NCBI GenBank assembly: GCA_916610825.1
Contig: OU744454.1
Coordinates: 5,342,321-5,406,320 of the forward strand
Source: Haliclystus octoradiatus
Taxonomy: Eukaryota; Cnidaria; Staurozoa; Stauromedusae; Haliclystidae
DNA: 64,000 nucleotides
Direction: 5' to 3'
Numbering within the stretch: position 1 is the stretch's first letter; every line of letters begins with the position of its first letter. Under the pieces are notes generated by a model that was not told where the DNA came from, searched no databases, and saw only the letters and a list, made by a program, of their open reading frames with translations. This document shows positions 12,468 to 23,939 of this stretch, piece by piece. The position numbers were made by a program, and so were the translations under genes.

Positions 12468-13006
12468 TTATGTTGTAGCAACGGTTGGTTGATCAGCAGA
12501 CGGTTGATTTTCATACTGTAGTCGAGCAGCCTGTTGCGGTAGCTCTTTCTGTTGTCGACATTGGTAACTCAAACATGGATAAATTTTTATTTCTATAAAC
12601 TCTGGATTGTGCTCTAGTAATCTCTTTACCATCAAAATCTTCGTCCGAGCTTCTGCTGTTACTACGGTAACCTTTAACAATGGAATATCATCAAGCGGCG
12701 ACGTGTTTTGGAATTATTATTATTCAGACGTGTTGTGTCTGATACCATGAAAGCACCATCGGAAACAATAGAATTTATGATTTCATTCGCAATATCTTTG
12801 TCACACGAAAAATATTGAAAAGGGCTGTCTTCACCAAATTTTGAAGGAACGTTTGCAAAAATTAAAGTCTTTGATCTGATATTTTCTTGATCATTTTGTT
12901 TTAAACATTCTTTCGTTACCTTTTGCACAACGGTTTTAACGTTTGATGCTACAATTTCAACAAATGATTTCGACCGTGTGGGGGTAGATGTCTCCCGCTT
13001 TTCCAA
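12468..13006 (-). pseudogene. LINE ORF1 remnant (RRM-like nucleic-acid-binding protein)
   Basis: Two overlapping frames (13006-12674 and 12680-12468) join into one ORF1-like protein after a frameshift near 12677. The first part has a VVQKVTKECLKQNDQ helix and an RRM-like strand LIFANVP. The second has KVTVVTAEARTKILMVKRLL, typical of CR1-type ORF1. Similarity is judged by pattern only. Confidence 0.55.
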
Positions 13007-13585
13007 AACCTCCAGGTTTATTTCGATATTTGTTACTGAAGTTTTTCCATAAGTGAAATCGATGGCAAGCTATCAGATGCATGATTTTCTACATAAGATT
13101 TACATACAAAACGAAAATACTCACTTTGCAGCATGTTTTGAAACCTTTGCATATTATCAGATTTGAAGGTTGGTAAAGATTCCCTGGTCCCATGGCAAAT
13201 GTGCAGTGTGGGACTTCACATGCCCAGACACCACATGGCTCCCATTCACTTGGAAGACCCATCTAAATCTGCTGGAGTGCCACGGCCAAAACGACGTAAG
13301 AAATTAAGTTTCTAATGGTTACCTGGTCTATGTCGAGACTTCCACTTCACATAATTCTCTTTAGTCAACTATCCATTCGTATAGATTAAAATAACAGTTA
13401 ACTTAAAAAAACAGACAAAAATCTGAAAAAAGTAATTTTCGTTGATTGAACGAGAATAAAAATTTAAAGCCCAAATATGTCCGTGGAAACTATAGCAATG
13501 GAACTGCATTGTTATCACAAGCTACTTCCTAAGAAAGCTTTTATTCTGTTTTTGTGACAACATTTTATTAATTATAGTAGCTTAC

Positions 13586-13948
13586 CCTCTTGCCTGCAGA
13601 TGAGAAATAGATCTCAGTAAATTTCAACAGCAAATAGTAGTCACCATCTTTTTCCACGTCGATGGTGTAACCAAAATTGCGGCCATCCCAACATTCTGAT
13701 TGATATAATATTTGATCTTCTGGTGGAACTCCTCCAATTCCAGAGTTTGTTCCATAGGCTTGTCCTATATTAAACTCATCGATTTGATAACGAACACCGT
13801 CTATATCAGTATGATCAAATCCACGACAATTTACAGCAAATATGACCTCACCGTTTGAATAAACAGATAATAATAATATACATGTTAAGGGAAAAAGAAG
13901 AGAAGAAATGATGACATCATAAGCATAAAAGCTAATTCTAACTGCCAT
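13586..13948 (-). CDS. Gene A exon 1: signal peptide and malectin N-terminal half
   Basis: I chose the ATG at 13948-13946 because it gives a normal signal peptide: MAVRIS, then a hydrophobic stretch through LLFPLTCILLLSVYS. An in-frame ATG at 14032 adds 28 residues and would bury the signal. The malectin domain begins VIFAVNCRG, then PEDQILYQSE, GYTIDVEKDGDYYLLLKFTEIYF. The EDQILYQ and KF.E.YF motifs, including the ligand-contacting Tyr-Phe pair, match malectin closely. The donor GTAAGC at 13585 leaves phase 0. Confidence 0.88.
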
Positions 13949-13982
13949 GTCGTAGACAATATTTTTGAGCAATAAACCTCTT

Positions 13983-13992
13983 GTATATAAAA
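13983..13992 (-). promoter_or_regulatory. Possible TATA box of gene A
   Basis: Minus strand TTTTATATAC lies about 35 nt upstream of the chosen start codon. AT-rich DNA gives many such matches, so support is weak. Confidence 0.25.
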
Positions 13993-14049
13993 CACGAGTG
14001 AAAACCATCTGAAGAGCCCTAAATACAAGCAATATGCACGAGAGTAGTT

Positions 14050-15940
14050 GAACAAAGACAAAAGAACCCTACCAGTAGTTTCAAAGTTATTATTTATTTA
14101 TTCTCTAAACGGAGAAGCTCCAAAAAAATATAAGATGAGACTTTATAACTGACAAAATAGCTGTTGTTGTTGCTAATTGAGGCTACCTTTACGCGAGAGC
14201 AAAAGCCCGGCTTTTCAAAACTCCTTTAAAAGTCCACGTTCAAAAAGTTCAAATAAAACGCTGTAACTCCAGTATTTATTACCGGTTTTTCGTTGAAATT
14301 GGATTAATCTACTTCTTCGAGTCTGTTCTCTTGGTCTATATGTTTCTTTTTTTTAAATTATTCAAAATGATTTTTCGTATTCATATCTAATGAAATTCCA
14401 AGTGAATTAATACTGCTTCTGTAAATAATAGATTTTAAATGCATATTATTCACGATTATAACTTGTATAAACAGATTCATTGAATAATTTTACTAAACTA
14501 TAGTAATCTATCCTAAAACAGGGCCTACTGGTTGCCAATATTCACAGGCCGTATTGCCGCGAAATGAAAGTAGACTTTTGAAGACCCGGGTTTTCCATAA
14601 ATCTCTCTATAGACGATAAAAAGTCCCGAGTTTTTCAAATCTGGTTCGAGAAACTTGGGTTTTCTATCTGCACTTTCAACAGTCCTGATAGAGCCGCTAA
14701 GAATACTAACTTCCACTCGAGTTTCCTATTTACGTCTAGATAGGAGGACGATCCAGACTAAAATGCACCCGCGTTTCAAAATCCATTTGTCGTGTAATCG
14801 CAGCCTTGGTCCATCTACTCACACTATATATAAACTATAATGATTTCTAAAGATGTTATTTAATAAAGCATATAAGATTTAATTATTTCATTACATCAAA
14901 TATTGTTTTAAAATCTTAACATATAAAATTGAGAAACCTTATGCCCATCGATTAGTTATAATTCCTCATATTTCATATTTCAGTAATCAAACAAAGGTTT
15001 TTTTTTAAATAGAGAAAACTCCATGGAAAGCGCCGCGTCTTAAAGATGTGAAAGACCGCAAGCAATGCGACGGGTGATATCAAGGACGGCATATTCAAGA
15101 AAAGTACTTGCTCGAGTATGTCCGGTTTTCTCCTAGTAAATTAACCTTAAGTTTGAAGTTTGAGAACAGGAATAAAAAATATTGCTATATGATCTTAACA
15201 CTACAAAAATCTTGATTATCTTTACTGGAGTTATGAACGTTTTGAATTGGATAAACTAGATGGTTCTGAATGCTGGGGTCTCTGGTCTCACTTTCGATTT
15301 CACAAACCTGGTGTTTATAGGCTTTTTGAGACACTTGATCTTCCAGAGGACTTAACGACCTACAATAGACCGAAATTTCTATGTATATTCTTATTAACTA
15401 TGGTGTCGTTCTAGACAGATAACACGCTTGCATTATGTCTGAATAGAACTGAATATATTAAAACATACATTACAATTACTATATTAAGATCATATATTAT
15501 TTTAGCAGTTACACAATAATCACAGTAGGTATTTACATGTTTATAATTAGGTGACTACGTCACATTAACATTTACCCTACATTTATTTTCGAGCATGCCA
15601 TGCTTTAGTAAATTAATGAGTGGAAGGCACAAGCAAACATATTATTTTTATTGACTTCAATCTACATTATTTGTTAGGGACAAGCCAAAATGATAATTTG
15701 CCGGATTATTTCGAAAGTCGCGTTTAAGGTCATTTGCGTCCCTCTTCACTCGGATGCTGCACAGTTTATTGCACCAGTCAACTTTTCGGCTGCATCCGTC
15801 CCTGACTCACGAGTGTGACGAATCATAAAACGAACAAATGAGGCTCTGGTAGCAAGTTAGTTTTATGGTACACAAAAACAAGTGAAGACAATGTATAGTA
15901 AGCGATTTCCATGAAGTTTTCATTTTATATTACAGTTAAA
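14050..15940. other. Upstream flank of gene A, no gene seen
   Basis: No ORF with recognisable domains. The part near 14190-14780 has several cccgggtttt- or aaaacccggg-like words that may be an old repeat. The rest is unstructured AT-rich sequence. Confidence 0.35.
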
Positions 15941-17135
15941 GAGATTTGAACTGTTAATGTGAAGAATATTTATAATCATTGCAAGCCTGAAAAGTTGGAA
16001 AGCGTAGATTGTTGAAAATGTCATTGAAGATTTGTATGTGTTTTCTCTGTCGGTTAGATGTTTTGGTTTGAGGATTCGAACTATGTTTGCAAAAATTAAC
16101 TACACATCATTCGCAGAAAATTTATAACGTAAATTTTAATTCTATGTACTTGCTTTCCTATATTCTTGATTAAATATTTGCTATTATACTATTATTATCA
16201 GTGCTTGATATAATAAAAGTCAACCCGGAAAGAAAAAATACGAAAAAAGTTGCAGCTGATATTAAAATGATTTGAATGCCAACATTTTTTCTTCATCGAA
16301 GTTGAAATATTTATTCAAAAGCTTGAAATTTCAGTTTTATTATTTTATAATGTTTTCAAAATATTTCTTTATTGTTTTATACTACCACGATAGATTTGTT
16401 TCACTTTGGAATGAGTTATTTATTGTTAAAATCAAAATTATAAATTGATGTAACCGCTTTTAAAGAACCGTAACTAATCCCAGCTTTTTGTTACGTTAAA
16501 TTTTTCAATGTTTAAAAAGTAATCAGCGGCGTTTTGTAGTAATGTAATTACTTAAAGAAATAAAAGTGTCTAATTATCAACGCACAAACCATTCAGACCT
16601 CCAATGTTTTATCAAAATAGCAGTTTGCTTAAATATTTGCATTATTAAAAATGAACTTTGTAATTCATTTCATATTTCAATAACAATTATCTTCTTACAA
16701 CAAATCCTGTGCAAATCTTTCGAAACTAAAACTTTTCGTTCAAAATTTCAAATTTCCTTCAAATTACCTACCTGTTAATAAAGTGTAAAACTCTACAAAT
16801 TTTCCAATGATATCATCAACAGAAGATATCTTTTACAATCTTCAAGAATTCATGAGTTTCATAGAAAAAATTATTTATTTTTGAGATCAGATAATTGAAT
16901 TCAAAGTGTGCATAACTTCCCCATAAATCAAATTAAATACAAAATTGTTGTCGCATAGATTCACACATTGTGAGAATGAAAAAATATGTATAAACAACTT
17001 TACGAATTTACTACGTTTAATTTAAGAGTTTACATGCGGAGCGGACTCCTGGTTTTTTAAAAACAATTCATTTTGCTCTACTTTTATCATTCAGCAATTG
17101 CATTTTTCCTGCTAATCTATACTGTACAATTAATT

Positions 17136-17209
<74 letters not shown>

Positions 17210-17210
17210 T
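17136..17210. repeat. Microsatellite (ATC)25
   Basis: Uninterrupted atc/tca triplets over 75 bp. The poly-Ile frame through it is an artefact. Confidence 0.97.
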
Positions 17211-17692
17211 TATCCAGAAACCTTTAAGTTATACATAACTTTTTTTCAAAGGACTGATTAGGCTATACATTACAACATACATATAGTAGGAAATAAAACA
17301 TTAACAAATATAAGGGGTAAATTTTAGTATTTACAAAAGTAAAAAATAGAGAGTTAATTAAATAAAGTTTTATCATTTCATCATATGGTAATTCATATAC
17401 AAACAGATAATATATTAAATGTTAAGTCAGCAATAAGTCAATCATGTTTGCTAGTTAAGTTTCATGCAAAGGCGATAGAAATTGTATCTTGAATGCATCC
17501 ATTAAAAGGAGTAGAGGTATGTTTTTTGTTTTCAGAAAACCATATGATAATCGCAAAATAAACGAGTGAAACTCCGAGCAACGGAAAAAGCATTTGCATC
17601 ATCATTGTTTCGATTCTATATTATGCTCTGTTTTATATTTTTAATAAATATTGAACACTCTCACATGTATGTGTTTAAATCATGTTACAGTA

Positions 17693-18062
17693 TAATAAAA
17701 GTAATGTGGACGGTGTCGCCCTACCGAAGGCACCCATACCACTCCTCTATTTCTAGAGAAGTGGCTCTTTTTGCTAAGAGCAATGATGTTAAACGCTCCT
17801 TAGATCTCAGCCGCGACACTGCAGATCAATTTCAACAGATTTCATGGCAGATAAGCCTTGATTGTCAATGCGCAACGATGCGCCGCAGCTACTCACAATG
17901 CAATTCCTTCTGAACCATTCCATCCGCCATCCTTAGATGGTACTCATTTGATGTTTCAGATAAAGTTAAGGCTGAGTTGACCTGAGGGGGATTTGAACCA
18001 ATGTCGATCAGATATGATACGATCTGAAGTTCGGTTGCTCTGCCAACTGAGCTAATCACCCC
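17693..18062 (-). mobile_element. tRNA-derived SINE, copy 1, with 10-bp target duplication
   Basis: Read on the minus strand, the head is GATTAGCTCAGTTGGCAGAG (A box), then GGTTCAAATCC (B box), followed by a body of about 270 bp. It ends in ...CACCGTCCACATTACTTTTATTA. Exact flanking repeats tgttacagta are at 17683-17692 and 18063-18072. Two more copies of this family are at 35959-36328 and 40680-41045, each with its own target duplication. Confidence 0.88.
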
Positions 18063-18445
18063 TGTTACAGTAAACAATACAAACAGATAAGAATATAAGA
18101 AGTTGAAGAGTTCAATAGTTGCAGATGACAATCAATAAATGTATGCTACTATATTCGAAAGGAAAACAAATTGATAAGTATGTAAGTTTTTGTGTCTCCG
18201 CATGATAAAATCAATATAAGGATATATAACACAGTAACAAATTGTTATTAGCTCTTTGTAACTATCTGTAGTTTGATGCAATAATGCTTGATTTACATTG
18301 CTATAGTTTAATGTAATTGCAGTGTAGTAAATAATCGGCATAATGATAAAAAAGAACATATATCCAAGCCTTCTTTGTCACTGCTTTTATGATAATATGT
18401 GATTGTTTATTCTTTCATGATTTTTACTCTCATATGTATTAATTA

Positions 18446-18638
18446 GCCTCATTCCATCACGACCCTCATTTCACCAACAAACCAACCAACCAACACCTGG
18501 CTGTAACTCACTTGACATCAAGGTGCGCTGTGATTGGGCACACCATAATTTTGTTTTCTGGCACACTTTTTAAACTTTAGCTTTATTAGGCCTTTACTGG
18601 AGCGCCGCATGGAAATGATGGCCGCGATTGAATGAGGC
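18446..18638. mobile_element. 193-bp MITE with imperfect terminal inverted repeats
   Basis: The left end gcctcattccatcacgaccc pairs with the right end ...cgcgattgaatgaggc, and TA flanks both sides. The paralogous block B (near 40065 and 40600) lacks this segment, so it is an insertion into block A. Confidence 0.6.
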
Positions 18639-18756
18639 TAGCTACAACAAGTGCTAAGGAGTAACATAGAAATTGTCGAAACGTCTATAGTGTGCATTTT
18701 TGTTGATATTCTATTTAATCTTTGTGAAGGGTATCCTTTCATATTATATGGAATAA

Positions 18757-18926
18757 TGTAATGATATATACAGTGTGAACTCAAACAATACTACAAATCT
18801 CAGGGTTAAATCTTCTCTTAATGTTATTCGTACTCAGTTCTGACTTATTATATCATTTTTCTATTGTTCTATCCTAAACACAATTGATTTCACAATAAAT
18901 CAAAGGTCAATTTATTTGTCATTACA
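18757..18926 (-). repeat. Gypsy-1 3' LTR
   Basis: 170 bp, TGTAAT...ATTACA, nearly identical to the LTR at 22900-23069. Confidence 0.92.
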
Positions 18927-18953
18927 TTGTCCCCCTTCTTGTAGTCGATGACC

Positions 18954-19904
18954 TCATCGATTTCCTCTGATAAGCAAAGTTCTGACCCATTGTCCAAAGC
19001 GTTTGGGCGAGCGTCTGATCCTCTGTGGACGAGGTGCTTGCAAGGAGTCATTTTCTGTTGATGTGCCGCCTTCACTGTCGCTGTCATCGTCTGTGTTGGT
19101 GGTGCTGGATGATTGGTTTGATTGTGAGTCACTGTCATCATCATCACTGCCATATCTACCATTGGGAATAGGTTGATTTTCATCATTACCAGTCTGATCG
19201 TCATCATCTCCGTCATTTTGACTCTGTTGCTCTTCATCACTACCATCATCACTGTCTTCGCCATCACTCACTTGTTGTGCCACATCTGAATTTGTTGTTG
19301 AAGGATTTGCATTTTGTTTTGGATTGTCTATTCGATCTATATACCTTAATAAATTATTGAAATGAATAACTTTCCTCGGTGATGACTTTCCTCTTCCCTC
19401 TTTAGAAATGCGATAAACTGCATCCGATAATTTTTTCTTTACAATATAAGGGCCGTCCCATTTTGGGTACCACTTCTTGCAGGCACCACGGAGAATGCGG
19501 AAAACCTTACACAATACCTTGTCACCTTCCTGGAATGGCTCACCATGGACCTTACGGTTATAGTACTCTGCTTGGCGTTCAGTTGATGTCTCCATGTGGT
19601 CCCTCGCAGTGGCATAATCTTGTTGCAGGCGTCCTTGCAAATCACGAACATACTCTCCGACCATTCGTTCCTCACATGTTGGGGGCAGTTGGTATACAGC
19701 ATCAATAGGCATTCGACCTTCTCTTCCCAAGAATAGGTTGAAGGGAGTGAAACCAGTAGAGGTATGGACAGTGCTGTTGTAGGCTAAAAGAGCTTCATGA
19801 AGTTTGACATCCCAATCACGAGATTGCTTGACTTTTGCATTGAGGATGGCTTTCAACTGTTGACTGTCTGCCATGTAGGATCTAATTATCTGTTGTAAAG
19901 TGCG
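18954..19904 (-). pseudogene. Gypsy-1 integrase C-terminal part with acidic tail
   Basis: After the stop in the catalytic core the frame resumes RLNRTLQQ and continues through a long Gypsy integrase C-terminal region (WDVKLHEALLAYNSTVHTST, FLGREGRMP, GDKVLCKVFR, WDGPYIVKK). A low-complexity Asp/Ser/Glu-rich stretch of about 70 residues follows, then the usual basic end RRSPKRFGQW. The overlapping frame at 18890-19267 is a shadow of the acidic repeat. Confidence 0.85.
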
Positions 19905-20400
19905 ATTGAGACGCTATGTAGCTCCGTCTGATTGCGGATGATATGGTGTTGTTCTTGTTTTGTCGATACGTAGCAGCTCCACTAATTGTTGGAATTGATG
20001 TGATTCAAATTGGCTTCCTTGATCAGTGTGAATGGTTTCAGGTGAGCCATACCGACAGACATACTCTTCAAAAAATGTTTTCACGACTGACGTTGCTTCT
20101 TGATTTCGTAGGTTGTATGCTTCAGCAAATTTTGAAAAATGGTCTATTACCACCAGAATATAAGAATTTCCTGATGAAGACGAAGGACGGATAGGTCCCA
20201 TCAAGTCAATTCCCACGCGTTGTCCAGGGTAGCCAGATAGGAGGGATTTCAGTTGTGCTCTATTCTTTGTTGATGTGCTTTTCATTTTGATGCAGACATC
20301 GCAACCTCTTACGTAGGATTCTACATCCTTGCGCCATCCTGCCCAGAAAAAAATCGCTCAACTATACGTTGGCAGGTGGATCTGCAACCTGGATGTCCCA
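19905..20400 (-). pseudogene. Gypsy-1 integrase zinc finger and catalytic core (broken)
   Basis: The HHCC finger is split by a frameshift at an A-run near 20350: HDAMGHPGC is in one frame and CDVCIKMK in the next. The core has GIDLMGP (first Asp) and HTDQGSQF (second Asp). TTPYHPQSDGAT is followed directly by TAG where the catalytic Glu of the DDE triad is normally found. The enzyme cannot be active from this copy. Confidence 0.85.
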
Positions 20401-20426
20401 TTGCATCATGACATATTTTGAGAGCT

Positions 20427-20861
20427 TCATTGACATGTGTTTGCGGTACCACTATTTGATAGGGCCTCTGGTTTGATGAAGGTACTTTGCGATGCAATAC
20501 TCCGTTGCGTATTTGAAAGAAATTGCCATTGTTGCAGTATATGTCTATCGCCTTTACTCCAGTGAGTAGTAGTAGATATCGAAGGAGCAGTGCTATTATC
20601 TTCGAGGCAATTTATAAGGTGCTTGGGTCCGGTGCTTTGAAGCTGTATCTCCCGCCAATTATTTTCTACATTTCTGTCATTGTGAACACCGACAAACGTC
20701 AATTCTTTGTTGTCTGTTGGTTGAGCCTCTTCATTGCCATTGCTTTCATTGTGAACACCTACAAGCGTCGATTCTTTGTTGTCTGTTGGTTGAACGTCGT
20801 CATTGCCATTGGTGCAAACACTCACGAAACTCAATTGCTTGTTATCTTCTTGTTGCTGCAT
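20427..20861 (-). pseudogene. Gypsy-1 linker with internal repeat between RNase H and integrase
   Basis: Open frame of 144 codons containing three imperfect copies of a unit of about 23 residues (DNKE..FVGVHN, ..QPTDNKE). This spacer is unusual in length for the region between RNase H and the integrase finger. It is out of frame with the preceding RNase H. Confidence 0.6.
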
Positions 20862-20879
20862 TGTACAGCTCTAGAAAGT

Positions 20880-21645
20880 CCATCAGCATTTGTGTGTGTT
20901 GTAAATGGGCGATGCTGCAGTTAATAAGTATAACAGCTCAACTCCTCCAACCAGCGAGTGACTTGACCTTCTGGATCTTTGAAGCTATGAAGCCATTTGA
21001 GTGATGCATGATCAGTGCGCAAGATAAAGTTGTTGCTCACTAGAAATGGTTTGAATCGTCTGACAGCGTTGATAATTGCCAGGAGTTCTCGACGAGTAAC
21101 ACAATAGTTCTTTAGCTCAAGAGATAGTGTCCATGAAGCATAAGTAATGGGTCTTTCTCTACCGTTTTTTACTTGAGATAGAACAGCTCCGGTGGCAAAA
21201 TCACTGGCATCCGTGTCCAATATGAAAGGGCTACCGTGTAGAACATCAAATGAAGGAAATGCTAGTACTTGTGCTGATATAAGCTTTGACTTGACACTTT
21301 TAAAAGCTGGTTGTGCATCATCAGTCCAGGCTACAGGTCCCCTTTCGCGGCATTGATCTTTAATTACATGTAAAGGTTTCACAATATGTGCAAATCCAGG
21401 TACAAAGCAACGGTAGTAGCCTGCAAATCCAAGAAAACTCTCTAACCCTCTCTTACACGTAGGCAATGGCCAGTTTTCGACTGCAGATACTTTTCCAGGG
21501 TCAGCTCCAATACCATTTTGAGACAATTGAAAACCAAGGAATTGCACAGTTTTCCTGAAGAATTGACACTTCTTTGGTTGTACCATAAGATCAGCCTTGC
21601 GTAATCACTCAAATACCTCTTCCAGTCTATCAAAATGTTCGTCAA
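20880..21645 (-). pseudogene. Gypsy-1 RT connection and RNase H domain
   Basis: Reads KKCQFF...VQFLGFQLSQNGI, GFAGYYRCFVPGFA, then RNase H: ILDTDASDFATGAVLSQ (catalytic Asp), CVTRRELLAIINAV (Glu) and LRTDHASLKWL (Asp). It ends near HTNADGLSR after an in-frame TAA at about 20924. Confidence 0.85.
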
Positions 21646-22274
21646 TACTTTTTCCAGTAACTAATATATCGTCCAGATACGCTCTACAAGTAGACCAGGT
21701 CAACCCTGACAGCACCCTTTCCATTAATCACTGAATAGTTGCTGGTGCATTGGAGAGGCCAAAAGGCATTTTACGATATTGATAAAGTCCAAACGGCGTT
21801 ACGACAGCCGTCTTTTGGCGATCCTCTTCAGCGACTTCAATTTGGTGGTACCCTTGAGTTGAGTCTAATGAGCTGAGTACCATTCAGACTTTGCAGAGTT
21901 ACCTCAATACGTGGCAAAGGAAAAGCGTCCTTCCGTGTAACAGCGTTTAATTTTCTAAAGTCTACACATGGTCTGAGCTGTCCATTTTTCTTACGGACAA
22001 GAACAAGAGGACTGGCCCATGGGCTATTGCTTGTCTCTATAGTTCCGTCTGTTAGCATTCTATCAAATATCTCCTTTGTCTCTATTATCTGTGCATGTTG
22101 TAACCTTCTCATAGGCTGACGGATTGGCCTTGAATCTCCAGTGTCAATATGATGTTTAAGTAAATGTGTATGCCCCCGCTCTTCATCTGTACACGAGAAA
22201 ATATCACAGTACTTTTTGCATAAAGATATTACACGTTTACCATCAAGTTCTCCAATATTTTCTACTGAAATCAA
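21646..22274 (-). pseudogene. Gypsy-1 reverse transcriptase core
   Basis: Starts near HHIDTGDSRPIRQP and continues with LVRKKNGQLRPCVDFRKLNAVT. A frameshift follows near 21880. The catalytic motif AYLDDILVTGKS lies near 21665 and keeps its DD pair. A TGA near 21612 interrupts the thumb. Confidence 0.85.
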
Positions 22275-22880
22275 CTTGTCTGGCGTCGTTCATCAATTTT
22301 ATTATCAATACTAGAAATCGCATTACAACCTGCTGCTGCTGAATCTAATACCTCTAGATGACCAATCTTAGTATTTTGATAGATGGTAAGCGGCATATCA
22401 CTTAAGTTTATAACAGGTAAAACAAGTCCATCTGAATTAGAGTATGGGACCTTCACTAGAGACTTTCCACATAATATTCCCTCTTGAAGTTTTTCACAGT
22501 TAGGTTCAATAATCCTGTAATCATAAGTACCCCAATTAATTTTTCCTTGGCTGTTAAATTAAGTAAAAGTTCGCTCTGTGGTGGTATGACTGTTGTCACT
22601 GAGGCAAATACTGAACAGGTGGGTGTCCCGCTGCGTATTAAGTACTTGTGCATTGGTATATGTAAACCAAAGGATGTAATCAAATAACTAACATCAGACG
22701 ACCACTGTGCTCCAAGTTTATTAATGCATAAAAAATCGTACCCAATAATTAGTTGGTGAGATATGTCAGAGTCATTTACTACATAGAATTTATGTTTTAC
22801 AGTTTTCCCTCCAATACAAATTTTTCTAATTTTATTCTTGTCATGATATTTGTAAGTATAATTCTTTTTTCAGTAACAGT
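22275..22880 (-). pseudogene. Gypsy-1 protease remnant (C-terminal part)
   Basis: Starts almost directly after the primer binding site: KICIGGKTVKHKFYVV, then HQLIIGYDFL, the conserved C-terminal strand of retropepsins. The catalytic DTGA end and all of gag are missing, which marks an internal deletion. Confidence 0.75.
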
Positions 22881-22898
22881 ATCCCACTTCTGACACCA
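22881..22898 (-). other. Gypsy-1 primer binding site (tRNA-Leu)
   Basis: TGGTGTCAGAAGTGGGAT lies one base inside the 5' LTR. It complements the CCA end of animal tRNA-Leu. Gypsy-2 uses the same primer at 47757-47771. Confidence 0.85.
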
Positions 22899-22899
22899 A

Positions 22900-23069
22900 T
22901 GTAATGATATATACAGTGTGAACTCAAACAATACTACAAATCTCTGGGTTAAATCTTCTCTTAATGTTATTCGTACTCAGTTCTGACTTACTATATCATT
23001 TTTCTATTGTTCTATTCTAAATACAATTGATTTCACAATAAATCAAAGCTCAATTTATTTGTCATTACA
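22900..23069 (-). repeat. Gypsy-1 5' LTR
   Basis: 170 bp, TGTAAT...ATTACA, nearly identical to the 3' copy. Confidence 0.92.
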
Positions 23070-23305
23070 ATAATGACTAACAATGAAATTGTTTTTAAAT
23101 GTTAAAAGCGGCATTGAATATACAGATCTAATTTAACTGTTTTCTAGTAAAATGTGCATTCAGTACAAAGGGTAATGACAAACAGTTAAAATATTTAAAT
23201 TAAATGTTAAAAAAGAAGAATCAAATAAAACATGTACTGCATTCATACTCTCAAAGACAAAATCAATATATGATGAAATAGGTGACGTCCAATAATTTGG
23301 GAAAA

Positions 23306-23586
23306 TAGATTTCTCTGTTAATTGTGTAAAAATTAAAAGGCTGATCCTGTTCGTAATGATTTCCTTCATAACTTTTTTGCTGTGTAATGTTGTAGAGACT
23401 ACAGTGTTATCACCATCATGTCATCTACCATTATACCAAAAGATTTGCAATGGTGACCGATCGAGGCATACCTGATGCAGCATTCTAAGTCGTTTCCAAT
23501 GACAGTTTCTATAGATTTGTGATCCGTAATGACAACGATACATTTGTCGATTGTGATCGAGCTGATGGAGTTTTTAAATTGAGTGC
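23306..23586 (-). pseudogene. PAN/apple exon pseudogene (paralogue C)
   Basis: Same exon as 41358-41638 but broken. A 2-bp gain near 23400 shifts the frame before CVLYN, the family stop TAG is changed, and two conserved cysteines are lost (ICS to ISS, CCMKC to CCIRY). No malectin or TSP1 exons belonging to it were found upstream. Confidence 0.8.
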
Positions 23587-23939
23587 CTTTATCAATATAG
23601 AAATGTATTGTTATTATTGTTATTATAGTTATCAATCTTACCGACTGATCACCCAGTCAAAATTGTTTGTCTGACTTGTTATCTCATAATTCATTGCGCA
23701 AATCTCGGCGCGGAACCCTATTTCATCATATCTTACTTTGAAGTCAAGTTTTGATAAATCTGCTATGAAATTTGCAGTGCAAGAGTGTGCATTTGATAAC
23801 CATTCTGTATATTCTTGACACGAGAAAATCATGAATAGATTTCCTAGACGAATGCCTGTAGCTTTCCAGCAGCATCAAGATGTAAATAGAAATATTCCAT
23901 TCAATCACAAGCGGACAAAAGAGAAAAAGTGTTAAATAT

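Larger units (their letters stand above)
11640..13010 (-). mobile_element. Truncated CR1-like LINE in gene A intron 1
   Basis: On the minus strand, 13006 to about 12450 reads as broken ORF1 with an RRM-like part (RSKTLIFANVP.., later LKVTVVTAEARTKIL..). The end of the ORF1-type frame and the endonuclease start overlap as ATGA at 12247-12250. The ORF2 endonuclease domain then runs to 11663. Reverse transcriptase is missing, so the copy is cut off inside the endonuclease. It lies in the same orientation as the host gene. Confidence 0.75.
605..13948 (-). pseudogene. Gene A: secreted malectin-TSP1(x4)-PAN protein, likely disabled by one nonsense codon
   Basis: Minus-strand gene assembled from eight exons: 13586-13948, 10829-11008, 5863-5911, 3848-4021, 2968-3138, 2287-2457, 1510-1680 and 605-885. 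They total 1560 nt (519 codons plus stop), every junction has GT/AG, and phases match throughout (0, 0, then 1 at all later joints). Domain order is signal peptide, malectin, four TSP1 repeats, PAN/apple-like domain. Malectin binds glucosylated N-glycans in the ER; TSP1 and PAN domains mediate extracellular protein or carbohydrate contacts, so a secreted adhesion or recognition role is inferred. The fourth TSP1 exon has TGA (1598-1600) where gene B has a Cys codon TGT. Translation would stop there and the PAN domain would be lost. All other exons are open, so inactivation looks recent, or the truncated form is made. Gene B (41358-61911) is the intact paralogue. Confidence 0.75.
15940..18757. 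repeat. Segmental duplication block A (first part)
   Basis: Aligns by eye with 37940-40700: gcctgaaaagttggaaagcg.., gtgttttctctgt..gttag, agtcaacccggaaag, aatgttttcaaaatat, cacaaaccattcag.. and gtcactgctttt.tgataat. It continues after the Gypsy-1 insertion at 23070-23590. The block carries its own later insertions (SINE, MITE, microsatellite). Confidence 0.7.
18757..23069 (-). mobile_element. Gypsy-1: Ty3/Gypsy LTR retrotransposon lacking gag
   Basis: Two 170-bp LTRs (18757-18926 and 22900-23069) differ at only a few positions, begin TGTAATGA and end TCATTACA. The target duplication is ATAA (18753-18756 and 23070-23073). The primer binding site at 22881-22898 reads TGGTGTCAGAAGTGGGAT on the minus strand, complementary to the 3' end of a tRNA-Leu including CCA. 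The polypurine tract beside the 3' LTR is AGAAGGGGGACAA. Domain order on the minus strand is protease remnant, RT, RNase H, integrase. Gag and the start of protease are deleted, and several stops and frameshifts interrupt pol. Confidence 0.92.

Noticed and set aside
17073..17261. ORF with a long Ile run
   Set aside because: Reading of the (ATC)25 microsatellite.
17995..18062. A tRNA gene on the minus strand
   Set aside because: A and B boxes are present, but the sequence is the head of a repeated SINE with target duplications and no cloverleaf or anticodon fit.
18890..19267. Met/Thr-rich ORF on the minus strand
   Set aside because: Out-of-frame reading of the acidic low-complexity tail of the Gypsy-1 integrase.
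23638..23832. 64-codon ORF next to the PAN pseudogene
   Set aside because: No recognisable domain and no counterpart beside the other PAN exons.
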